From ANME-2 cluster archaeon (GTDB lineage: Archaea > Halobacteriota > Methanosarcinia > Methanosarcinales > Methanogasteraceae): DNA of 5,685 nt. Within the stretch, counting starts at the first letter, position 1. Each line of letters opens with the position of its first letter. The DNA is taken from contig PIXW01000128.1 of NCBI GenBank assembly GCA_003601535.1, forward strand, positions 1 to 5,685, written 5' to 3'. Made by a program: the position numbers and the translations under genes. The notes beneath the pieces are model-generated. The model saw only the letters and a program-made list of their open reading frames with translations. It did not search any database and was not told the origin of the DNA. Shown here one piece after another: positions 1-5,615 of the stretch.

Positions 1-1202
1 AGCGCATCCACCGGATTCATCATCGCAGCAGAACGGGCAGGCAGAAATCCGGCAAGAATCCCGATTGAGAACGAGAAGAGAAGCGCAAACACCACAAGCT
101 CCCACGAGACCCATGCGTGCAGGAGACCTACCCCCATCTCCTTTCCGATCATCTCCACCACCCTCGCCAGTCCAAAACCGAGTGCAATTCCGATCACACC
201 ACCAAATATCCCGATCAAACCAGATTCAACCAGAAAAAGCGTTAGTATCGTGTTGCTCTCTGCTCCGAGTGCTTTGTATATCCCGATCTCTCTTGTACGC
301 TCCACAACTGAGGTGTACATCGTATTCATGATCCCGACTCCACCTACAAGGAGTGAGATTGCGCCGATTCCGATCAATACCGCAGAAACCGCAGAAAGAA
401 TCGAACCGACCATCGCAGTCATCTGTGCTGCTGTCATGACCGTGAAATCCTCCTCGTCATGTTCATCCTCGAGACGGTCCCTGATACGATCCGCAACATC
501 ATCCACATCAGAACCCTCCTTTATCTTCACGAAGAAAATATCATATTCATCGCTCACATCAAAAAGACGCTCTGCATCATCAAGACTCATATAAATAGCC
601 GAGTCATCGTCACGGTTTCCGATCTCCCCCATGACTCCAACGACCCTGAAGCCCTGATCCCTGATCTCTATCCTGTCACCGACCTTGACCTCTTTGTATT
701 TATCTCCAACCTTGAAGTTCTTATGTGCAATCCAGTAACCAATTACGATCTTGTGTGTGTCCCTATCCTCCAGAAACCTCCCTGATTCAACCTCATATCC
801 CTGAGCACCGATAAAAGTATCTTCTGCAAGCGATGGAACCATACCCGTGACCGATGCTGCGGAATCGATATTCTTGTAAGTTATAATTGAAGTCCGGTAG
901 ATCATATAGCAGTTCGCATCGACGCCCCGCACCCTATCAACGATCTTCGCATCCCGATCCGTGAAATGTGTTGGTGCAGCAGATAAAACGGAAGCACCGG
1001 GCGGCATTGGTAGCATGATGATCTTGTTCGCACCCATCTTCCCGACCTGCTCCTTCATGTACACCTGCATCCCGACCCCGATCGAGATCAAGCCCACGAT
1101 AGCCATGATTCCGATCACAATACCGAGGATCGTTAAGTAACTGCGGGTTTTACGCTGCACTATGCCTTTCGCGCAGAACCGGAAGTAATCCGAGAGTTTC
1201 AT
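1..1202 (-). CDS. MacB/FtsX-type ABC transporter permease (3' end cut by window edge)
   Basis: Reading the minus strand from the ATG at 1202 gives 400 open codons with no stop before the left edge. The start MKLSDYFRFCAKGIVQRKTR leads into TM1 at about residues 22-44 (YLTILGIVIGIMAIVGLISI), followed by a long extracytoplasmic MacB_PCD-like domain (about 46-255) that ends in an acidic stretch (242-252). TM2 lies at about 265-292, the family signature RTREIGIYKALGAE at 302-315, TM3 at about 322-345 and TM4 at about 368-390. The last residues, ARSAAMMNPVDAL, match the usual FtsX/MacB C-terminus, so probably only a few residues are missing. The family forms dimeric membrane subunits that couple cytoplasmic ATP hydrolysis to movements of an outer-face domain, either exporting substrates or working on envelope proteins (mechanotransmission). 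There is no nucleotide-binding domain in this polypeptide, so a separate ATPase is needed. The start overlaps the stop of the upstream surface-protein gene (ATGA), so the two are very likely translationally coupled. The substrate is unknown. Confidence 0.93.
   Translation of the reverse strand, partial: MKLSDYFRFCAKGIVQRKTRSYLTILGIVIGIMAIVGLISIGVGMQVYMKEQVGKMGANKIIMLPMPPGASVLSAAPTHFTDRDAKIVDRVRGVDANCYMIYRTSIITYKNIDSAASVTGMVPSLAEDTFIGAQGYEVESGRFLEDRDTHKIVIGYWIAHKNFKVGDKYKEVKVGDRIEIRDQGFRVVGVMGEIGNRDDDSAIYMSLDDAERLFDVSDEYDIFFVKIKEGSDVDDVADRIRDRLEDEHDEEDFTVMTAAQMTAMVGSILSAVSAVLIGIGAISLLVGGVGIMNTMYTSVVERTREIGIYKALGAESNTILTLFLVESGLIGIFGGVIGIALGFGLARVVEMIGKEMGVGLLHAWVSWELVVFALLFSFSIGILAGFLPARSAAMMNPVDA
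1199..1202 (-). other. ATGA stop/start overlap joining surface-protein and permease genes
   Basis: On the minus strand the permease ATG (1202-1200) shares bases with the TGA stop (1201-1199) of the surface-protein gene. Four-base ATGA overlaps usually mean co-transcription and re-initiation by the same ribosome, which fits the lack of a clear separate Shine-Dalgarno motif for the permease. Confidence 0.9.
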
Positions 1203-2467
1203 CTGGATATGATCCTTTTAATGCGTTTTCTGAAGACAAAAGCGAGTAGCAGAACCAGTGCTGCGATGATTATCCACGTGTATCCGCCGCCACCTGGTGC
1301 GATCTCTTCCATCTCCTCTGAACTGTACACCTTGATCGGTACATCAGTGGTCATACTGTACTGGTTGCCGTAATCATCCGCATAATCCACCTTGATGGTC
1401 ACATTACGGCAGCCCGACTGCGGGAGGATCGTAAAATCCGCGGTATCATAGTCATCGCTCTCAACATCTCCGATATATCCGGTGCTGGAGCCGATCACCT
1501 TGAACTGATCATCCTCCACGATCGTGATAATGATGTGCTTCGCCTCTGCAAGCCCGCGATTTGCCACTCCTATCGTGATATCCCCGACCCTTCCTGGTGT
1601 GAGTTCATCCTGGGAATCGAGGTAGACAAAGAGCGTGTTTCCGCTCGATACCGGAGCCAGCACCGAATAGGACTGTACTGGCTGCGCTTCATGCACCTCA
1701 TCCTCGTATCTGATCGTGATCGGCAGTAGATACTGAGACGGCGTGGTGGTATCGACGAAGAAACCGGACTCGATGAGCTTGGTCTCTCCGGGTGCTATCA
1801 TGTCGATGTAGTAGATGGACATCTTCGGAAGGATGCTGGTTTGATTTTCAAAATAAACCTTTACATTTTTTGCAGGTCCTGTTCCCACATTCTTAATCGA
1901 GAATTTTGCATCAAACTCAGATTTGGGATCTGCTTTCGGGATGTCGGCATCGAGGAGGACGATGTCTGGATGCCCCATCACCCTGACCCTGATCTCAAAT
2001 TTGCTCTTCGTGGTGAGATAGTGGCGATCAGAATCAAAATCCCCGCTATAAGTGATATTCAGATCAAGTATATACTCGCCAGACCGCGCATCAGGATCCA
2101 CGGTCAGATAATACTCGGTATCTGTAGTCTCACCGCATCTCAGTTCCGGGAGCGTCTCTCCATCGGTATCTTTCAGTTCAAACGGTTCTTTCACGTCCAG
2201 ATACCAGATGATATCCTTGGCAGGCTCATCCCCTACGTTCACCGTCTTGATGACCAGCGTCACCTCCTCGCCTGGTTGTGCCGGATATGGTATCTGCTGG
2301 GATAGGCTTGCAGCGAGCGCGGGGGCATCGGTGTGCGCGGGTGGCGGTGAGTAGTAGCCCACTGGGCGGTATACGTTGGAGTCGGTGTCATCCATAAAAC
2401 CTGCCGCACTCGCATGAGACGCCATAAGTGCCAGAGATACAATTATAAGTAGCGCAAACCATCTCAT
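1199..2467 (-). CDS. Secreted COG1361-type protein with three Ig-like repeats and a C-terminal membrane anchor
   Basis: 422 residues. An N-terminal signal peptide (MRWFALLIIVSLALMASHASA, probable cleavage near residue 21) precedes a short linker rich in Pro, Tyr and Ala. Three related beta-sandwich modules of the CARDB/NEW3 (S-layer-domain-like, COG1361) kind follow, at about 64-165, 168-270 and 276-382. Their repeated core reads VNVGDEPAKDI (76-86), IKNVGTGPAKNV (191-202) and VANRGLAEAKHI (301-312). After an acidic, glycine-rich spacer (SSEEMEEIAPGGGG) comes one TM segment (about 396-412) and a basic tail (FRKRIKRIISR), so the modules should sit outside the cell, anchored by the C-terminus. 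N-glycosylation sequons are visible at N137, N208 and N355. Only two cysteines occur in the mature part (C111, C353). The gene is directly upstream of, and overlaps, the ABC permease gene. Proteins of this type often sit beside MacB-like transporters in archaea, and an accessory or client role at the envelope is inferred. The start is supported by GTGATC 7 bases upstream. The exact ligand or function is not recognisable. Confidence 0.9.
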   Translation of the reverse strand: MRWFALLIIVSLALMASHASAAGFMDDTDSNVYRPVGYYSPPPAHTDAPALAASLSQQIPYPAQPGEEVTLVIKTVNVGDEPAKDIIWYLDVKEPFELKDTDGETLPELRCGETTDTEYYLTVDPDARSGEYILDLNITYSGDFDSDRHYLTTKSKFEIRVRVMGHPDIVLLDADIPKADPKSEFDAKFSIKNVGTGPAKNVKVYFENQTSILPKMSIYYIDMIAPGETKLIESGFFVDTTTPSQYLLPITIRYEDEVHEAQPVQSYSVLAPVSSGNTLFVYLDSQDELTPGRVGDITIGVANRGLAEAKHIIITIVEDDQFKVIGSSTGYIGDVESDDYDTADFTILPQSGCRNVTIKVDYADDYGNQYSMTTDVPIKVYSSEEMEEIAPGGGGYTWIIIAALVLLLAFVFRKRIKRIISR

Positions 2468-2474
2468 GGATATT

Positions 2475-2480
2475 GATCAC
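2475..2480 (-). promoter_or_regulatory. Ribosome binding site of the surface-protein gene
   Basis: Minus-strand GTGATC lies 7 bases before the ATG at 2467 and is complementary to the GATCAC part of the archaeal 16S 3' tail. It supports this start codon rather than an internal one. Confidence 0.5.
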
Positions 2481-2516
2481 ATGTTATGATATATATTATC
2501 ACCTGATCAGGCAATA

Positions 2517-2524
2517 CTTATAAT
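2517..2524 (-). promoter_or_regulatory. Possible TATA box for the surface-protein/permease operon
   Basis: Minus-strand ATTATAAG is centred near 2520. A start about 26 bases downstream (near 2494) would give a 27-base leader containing the GTGATC motif. An alternative is the nearer AT run (minus AATATATAT, about 2489-2497), but that would place the transcript start at or past the ATG. The element overlaps the plus-strand TATA box of the divergent gene. Confidence 0.35.
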
Positions 2525-2526
2525 AT
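2518..2526 (+). promoter_or_regulatory. TATA box of the ADH synthase gene
   Basis: TTATAATAT, centred at 2522, predicts a transcript start near 2548 and a 22-base leader carrying the GGTGA motif. This agrees with archaeal TATA box spacing. The divergent gene's likely TATA element shares the same AT core. Confidence 0.5.
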
Positions 2527-2560
2527 CATATTCTGTAATATCACACATACGATTCAGAAT

Positions 2561-2565
2561 GGTGA
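2561..2565 (+). promoter_or_regulatory. Ribosome binding site of the ADH synthase gene
   Basis: GGTGA, 4 bases before the ATG at 2570, matches the archaeal anti-Shine-Dalgarno sequence (complement of TCACC) and fixes the start of the gene. Confidence 0.65.
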
Positions 2566-2569
2566 AATC

Positions 2570-3367
2570 ATGCCGGAAATAGGAAAGAAGGTAAGGCTTG
2601 AACGGATCTTCGACAGAAAGAGTGGAAACGCTCTGATCATTCCGATGGATCATGGGATATCAGAGGGTCCGATGAAAGGGCTTGTAAACATCGGGGAAAC
2701 GATAAACAAGGTTGCAGAAGGCGGCGCAGATGCAGTCCTGATGCAGAAAGGGATGGTCAAGCACGGGCACCGTGGATACGGGCACGATATCGGATTGATC
2801 ATACACATGAGCGCATCCACATCGCTCGGACCTGATCCGAACAACAAGGTGCAGGTATGCACAGTTGAGGAGGCGATCAAACTCGGCGCAGATGCCGTGA
2901 GCGTGCACATCAATGTCGGCTCTGATACCGAATCAGATCAACTCGAATATCTCGGTGCTGTTTCAGATGATTGTGATTACTGGGGCATTCCCTTGATTGC
3001 GATGATGTATCCGCGAGGTCCTGCGATCACCAATCAGCATGAACCGGTTGTGGTTGCACATGCTGCCAGGGTTGGTGCTGAACTCGGTGCAGACATCATC
3101 AAGACCAATTATACCGGTGATCCGGACTCGTTCAAGGATGTGATTGCAGGCTGCCCTGTGCCTGTAGTGATTGCAGGGGGACCAAAAACAAATACGGACC
3201 GGGAATTTTTGCAGATGATCTATGGTGCGATAAAAGCAGGTGCCCGCGGAGCTGCTGCTGGCAGAAACGTGTTTCAGGCAGACAACCCGACGCTGATGAC
3301 GCGGGCGATTGCAGCGATCGTGCACGATGGCGTTGATGTCGATCAAGCACTGGAGGTTCTTGCATAG
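2570..3367 (+). CDS. aroA': 2-amino-3,7-dideoxy-D-threo-hept-6-ulosonate synthase (ADH synthase)
   Basis: 265 residues forming a full class I aldolase (TIM barrel) of the DeoC/FbaB/LacD type. The family's enzyme (for example MJ0400 of Methanocaldococcus) joins 6-deoxy-5-ketofructose 1-phosphate with aspartate semialdehyde. This is the first step of the archaeal bypass to 3-dehydroquinate and the aromatic amino acids, and it is cytoplasmic. Visible signatures are PMDHG (25-29), [13 protein letters not shown] (106-118), MMYPRG (145-150), IIKTNYTG (176-183) with the probable Schiff-base lysine K178, the phosphate-loop motif IAGGPKT (201-207) and AAAGRNVFQ (228-236). D27, Y147 and K178 fall at a constant offset of 6 from the active-site D33, Y153 and K184 I recall for MJ0400, which argues for an intact enzyme. 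A bare fructose-bisphosphate aldolase is the main alternative, but the archaeal ADHS pattern fits better. The partner 3-dehydroquinate synthase II, often adjacent, is not in this window. The gene has its own TATA box and GGTGA site. Confidence 0.92.
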   Translation: MPEIGKKVRLERIFDRKSGNALIIPMDHGISEGPMKGLVNIGETINKVAEGGADAVLMQKGMVKHGHRGYGHDIGLIIHMSASTSLGPDPNNKVQVCTVEEAIKLGADAVSVHINVGSDTESDQLEYLGAVSDDCDYWGIPLIAMMYPRGPAITNQHEPVVVAHAARVGAELGADIIKTNYTGDPDSFKDVIAGCPVPVVIAGGPKTNTDREFLQMIYGAIKAGARGAAAGRNVFQADNPTLMTRAIAAIVHDGVDVDQALEVLA

Positions 3368-3374
3368 ACATATA

Positions 3375-4145
3375 TCATGCATACCACGCCATCTGTTCGA
3401 GATGCACCATCCGGCTACTGTCCACCACATTGACATCAGGCGCATGATCGATAAAGACCGTATCAACAGGCAACCGGTCGCATAGACGCCTCATTGCAGG
3501 AATCTCGGTTGCATAATGCGTGGCATCGATCAGTGCCAGATTGTGCGCTTTTCTGATCGCATCATGCCGCATCTCTCCGGAGACGAGGACATCTGCACCG
3601 CCTTCGATCGCGATATCCACAAACTCGCCGGAGAGACCACTGCCGCCGATGACCATCACGGTCTCAATCTCACGCTCTCCGGTCCATCTGACAGAGACGT
3701 TGAGCTTCCGCGCCACAAACTGCGCAAATTCTGATGTTTTTGAGCGTCCTGTTCTTCCGATGCGACCAGGTTCCAGTTCCTGAACGTCCCAGAGTTCGAG
3801 TATATCTGCGAGCACGTCATTGACACCGCCCTCAGCTCGATCATAGTTTGTGTGCATCACATATATCGAGATCTCGTTCTCGAGAGCGATCTTCAAGGAG
3901 TCAGAAAGACTCTTTGAGATTCGGTGTATCGGATGGTATATCGGGGTGTGGTGCGTGACCAGAAGATCCACCTCTTCCCGTGCAGCCTCCTCGAGCACGT
4001 AATCGGTAACGTCCAGCGCAACAGCAACCTTGTTCACATTGTTCCCGCGGTCGAGCACCAGCCCGATCCGATCTTGATCAGATTCATAAGCAAGTTCCGG
4101 AGGGGCGATCTCCTCGAGCAGGGTAACCATTTCTGATAGGCGCAT
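3375..4145 (-). CDS. Nif3-like dinuclear metal centre protein
   Basis: 256 residues, the compact form of the Nif3/YbgI/MJ0927 family (DUF34) without the inserted CutA-like domain of longer bacterial members. The conserved metal-binding set is complete: the T-H-H motif with H65 and H66 (LLVTHHTPIYHPIHRI), D102 in HTNYDRAEGGVND, and H210 and E214 in DATHYATE. These usually bind two divalent metal ions in the cavity of a ring-shaped oligomer. The N-terminal family motif that often reads DWDNVGL is here ESDQDRIGLVLD. Biochemical function is unresolved for the family; older annotations as GTP cyclohydrolase I type 2 rest on weak grounds. The gene is convergent with the ADH synthase gene (7-base gap) and lies 43 bases downstream of the KamA-like gene on the same strand. 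A TATA-like TTTAAAT about 30 bases upstream and the lack of a Shine-Dalgarno motif suggest its own, leaderless transcript. Confidence 0.92.
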   Translation of the reverse strand: MRLSEMVTLLEEIAPPELAYESDQDRIGLVLDRGNNVNKVAVALDVTDYVLEEAAREEVDLLVTHHTPIYHPIHRISKSLSDSLKIALENEISIYVMHTNYDRAEGGVNDVLADILELWDVQELEPGRIGRTGRSKTSEFAQFVARKLNVSVRWTGEREIETVMVIGGSGLSGEFVDIAIEGGADVLVSGEMRHDAIRKAHNLALIDATHYATEIPAMRRLCDRLPVDTVFIDHAPDVNVVDSSRMVHLEQMAWYA

Positions 4146-4171
4146 ACATTACAACATAACGGATGGTGTCG

Positions 4172-4178
4172 ATTTAAA
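4172..4178 (-). promoter_or_regulatory. TATA box for the Nif3-like gene
   Basis: Minus-strand TTTAAAT lies in the 43-base gap after the KamA-like gene, centred at 4175. Standard spacing puts the transcript start near 4148-4150, only a few bases before the ATG at 4145, so the message would be leaderless or nearly so. This fits the absence of a Shine-Dalgarno motif. Read-through from the gene upstream is not excluded. Confidence 0.5.
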
Positions 4179-4188
4179 CCTTGCGACA

Positions 4189-5304
4189 TCAATCATAAAG
4201 ATCATCGATGGAATATCTTGCGACCAGCTCATAATAGTCATCGAACCAGTAGGCATCTGGATTACGCTTAAAAATCATAAAGCTTCCAATCTGTCGTGGA
4301 TCAACCGATTGGTGGTATCTGAAGAAGATGTGATCATCGGTTGTTCCCACGATTTCGATCTTACCTGTCGAATGCGACATGATCAACCTGGCACGCTTGG
4401 CAAGACCTGAACATCGCTTCAGTGCTTGCTGGAAGATGTTGTAGGTCTCCTCGACCGGAACAGCAAAGATTTTGTTGCCTGATGTCGGACGGCACTGGAA
4501 GACATAGTAAGGGATCGCGCCGATGAACGACAGTTCTTTGAATAATGTTGATAGGGTTTCTGGGTCATCATTGACCCCGTGTATCATCGGCGTTTGATTG
4601 GCGATTATGGCGCCCGCCCTTATGAGGCGGCTAACCGCTTCGATAGCAGCACCGGTGAGTTCTCTGGGATGATTGAACTGTGTCATGATATAGATTCGTT
4701 TCTCATCAGTGCTGTATCGTTGTATCATCTCAGGCAGAGATGGGTCGTCGATGATTCGGTAGGGGTTAAAAGCAGGTATCTTGGTACCGATGCGTATGAT
4801 CCTGACATGTTCAATCTCACGAAGCTGTCTGATTATATTTTCCAGCTTCTTTGTGGATAATACCAGCGCATCGCCACCGGTGAGCAAGACATTGGTGAGT
4901 TCCTTGTGCTCGCTGATGTACCTGAGCCCCTCTGTTACATCGCGGGCAACCTCATCATGACCATTTATAAAAAGCCGCTTTCTGAAACAGAATCGACAGT
5001 ATCCCCCGCACACATCAGTGACCAGAAGAACTGCGGTGGATTCATATTTGTGCTGCAGACCGTGAATAACGGTATATGTACCTTCGTCGGAAGCATCCAT
5101 CTGCCCCCATTCCTCAAGCTCTTTCACATCCGGTATTATGATGCGCCTTATCGGATCTTCAGGATCATTCCAATCTATTAGAGATAGATAATACTCGTTT
5201 GTGCGAAACGCAAACTTTTTAGTAACGTTGTCAAGTGCGGCTCGTTCTCCATTGTTAAATCCGTGTATTTGCTCGAGTTTTGTGATATATTTTGGAGTTA
5301 TCAT
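4189..5304 (-). CDS. KamA-family radical SAM/PLP aminomutase-like protein, substrate unknown
   Basis: 371 residues from the ATG at 5304, chosen because AGGAG lies 7 bases upstream. An in-frame ATG at 5337 would add 11 residues and could serve a leaderless start. Numbering here is from 5304. The radical SAM cluster motif C-x3-C-x2-C (VCGGYCRFCFRKRLF) supplies C99, C103 and C106 for a [4Fe-4S] cluster. R108 matches the substrate-carboxylate arginine of lysine 2,3-aminomutase, LLTGGDALVL (140-149) is the SAM-binding GGD loop, and IRIGTKIPAF (170-179) and HGVNDD (242-247) are family strands. K315 in MSHSTGKIEIVG replaces the PGGGGK motif as likely PLP lysine. The two aspartates that bind the lysine side chain in clostridial KamA (D293, D330) align with R272 (FQCRPTSGN) and about I308, so a true lysine 2,3-aminomutase (AblA) is unlikely. 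There is no ablB-like acetyltransferase beside it in the window. A 1,2-amino shift on another amino acid, perhaps an acidic one, is the inference. EpmB-type function is another possibility. Confidence 0.88.
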   Translation of the reverse strand: MITPKYITKLEQIHGFNNGERAALDNVTKKFAFRTNEYYLSLIDWNDPEDPIRRIIIPDVKELEEWGQMDASDEGTYTVIHGLQHKYESTAVLLVTDVCGGYCRFCFRKRLFINGHDEVARDVTEGLRYISEHKELTNVLLTGGDALVLSTKKLENIIRQLREIEHVRIIRIGTKIPAFNPYRIIDDPSLPEMIQRYSTDEKRIYIMTQFNHPRELTGAAIEAVSRLIRAGAIIANQTPMIHGVNDDPETLSTLFKELSFIGAIPYYVFQCRPTSGNKIFAVPVEETYNIFQQALKRCSGLAKRARLIMSHSTGKIEIVGTTDDHIFFRYHQSVDPRQIGSFMIFKRNPDAYWFDDYYELVARYSIDDLYD

Positions 5305-5311
5305 CGTTTCG

Positions 5312-5316
5312 CTCCT
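5312..5316 (-). promoter_or_regulatory. Ribosome binding site deciding the KamA-like start
   Basis: Minus-strand AGGAG ends 7 bases before the ATG at 5304. No comparable motif precedes the in-frame ATG at 5337, where the upstream bases read ACTCTCCTG. This favours the shorter 371-residue protein. Confidence 0.6.
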
Positions 5317-5353
5317 TGGTTTTTGAAGGCAGAACATCAGGAGAGTTCTGGTA

Positions 5354-5370
5354 CCATACTATATGTATGG
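5354..5370 (-). promoter_or_regulatory. 17-base palindrome over the KamA-like promoter (operator candidate, contains TATA-like core)
   Basis: CCATAC-TATAT-GTATGG is a perfect 6-bp inverted repeat with a 5-base spacer. Its minus-strand core TACATATA (5367-5360) is a plausible TATA box centred near 5363. That predicts a transcript start near 5337, about 33 bases before the preferred ATG at 5304 and coincident with the alternative ATG. A protein bound to the symmetric arms would compete with TBP, so repression is the natural guess, but the regulator is not known. Confidence 0.4.
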
Positions 5371-5408
5371 CATCCGTATCGCCTTTTCTTATGAAACGTA
5401 TTGTCTAC

Positions 5409-5426
5409 ATAAGCACTCGCGCTTAT
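5409..5426. repeat. 6-bp hairpin followed by T-tracts on the plus strand
   Basis: ATAAGC-ACTCGC-GCTTAT has 6-bp arms and a 6-base loop. On the plus strand it is followed by T-runs at 5432-5436 and 5441-5445, which resembles an archaeal or factor-independent stop signal. No plus-strand gene is seen just upstream, so a terminator role is unproven. On the minus strand it begins 8 bases after the stop of the small ORF 5435-5581. Confidence 0.35.
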
Positions 5427-5434
5427 TAAGGTTT

Positions 5435-5581
5435 TTAGCATTTTTGACTTTGGGACAATACCATTCGACCGATACCCTCAACCACTCTGCGACCTTCCTC
5501 GGTGCGGATGAGTGTTTTATGAGCAGACTGGAAAATATAGTCTTTCCGAAAAGTTTGCATATTTTCTTGCAGGTTAACCAC
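5435..5581 (-). CDS. Possible small protein of 48 residues, unrecognised
   Basis: An open frame from GTG at 5581 (or ATG at 5560, giving 41 residues) to TAA at 5437-5435. The predicted product is soluble and charged, with YIFQSAHKTLIRTEEG near the middle followed by RRVVEGIGRMVLSQSQKC. It has no membrane segment or cysteine cluster. The composition looks more protein-like than the overlapping 74-residue ORF in another frame on the same strand. A TATA-like run (minus TATATTTA, centred near 5620) would give a start near 5595, 14 bases before the GTG, but no clear Shine-Dalgarno motif is present. It could be a genuine small gene, the remnant of a longer gene, or chance. I do not recognise a family. 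Confidence 0.2.
   Translation of the reverse strand: MVNLQENMQTFRKDYIFQSAHKTLIRTEEGRRVVEGIGRMVLSQSQKC
5531..5566. repeat. 8-bp inverted repeat with nested stem
   Basis: GAAAATAT (5531-5538) and ATATTTTC (5559-5566) are perfect reverse complements. Between them CTTT (5542-5545) and AAAG (5550-5553) form a second stem around the loop CCGA. The result is a two-tier hairpin with a small internal loop. It overlaps the weak small ORF, so its role (RNA structure, binding site or chance in AT-rich DNA) is open. Confidence 0.4.
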
Positions 5582-5583
5582 AC

Positions 5584-5597
5584 CTCACTCGAGTAAG
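5584..5597. repeat. Near-perfect 14-bp palindrome centred on CTCGAG
   Basis: ACTCGAGT (5587-5594) is a perfect 8-bp palindrome. It extends to 14 bases with one mismatched pair (CTC...AAG flanks). It lies about 20-30 bases from the TATA-like element at 5616-5624, a position suited to a regulator site for that promoter in either direction. Confidence 0.3.
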
Positions 5598-5615
5598 CAC
5601 ACCACATCGACACTG

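Noticed and set aside
65..785. Three overlapping plus-strand ORFs at the left end
   Set aside because: They lie opposite the permease gene, whose full-length family match accounts for the region.
1841..2305. 154-residue plus-strand ORF opposite the surface-protein gene
   Set aside because: It lies wholly inside a well-supported gene on the other strand and has no family resemblance, so it is a shadow frame.
3361..3381. Inverted TGCAT/ATGCA around the convergent stop codons as a two-way terminator
   Set aside because: The arms are only 5 bp with an 11-base loop and no T-tract, too weak to call.
2963..3466. 167-residue minus-strand ORF across the ADH synthase 3' end
   Set aside because: It is antisense to a conserved enzyme and overlaps the Nif3-like gene in another frame. 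The composition is Cys/His/Arg-rich in the way shadow frames often are.
4189..5304. Annotation as AblA-type lysine 2,3-aminomutase for N-epsilon-acetyl-beta-lysine synthesis
   Set aside because: Both aspartates that bind the lysine side chain are missing, the protein is shorter than typical AblA, and no ablB-like acetyltransferase is adjacent in the window.
5363..5596. 77-residue plus-strand ORF
   Set aside because: It starts inside the palindrome over the KamA promoter, has no Shine-Dalgarno motif or TATA box at proper spacing, and resembles no family.
5389..5613. 74-residue minus-strand ORF with an excisionase-like hint (WLTCKKICKLFGKT)
   Set aside because: The match to a helix-turn-helix is superficial, the rest is not protein-like in any way I recognise, and its start lies upstream of the transcript start predicted from the nearest TATA element. 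It also conflicts with the alternative frame 5435-5581.
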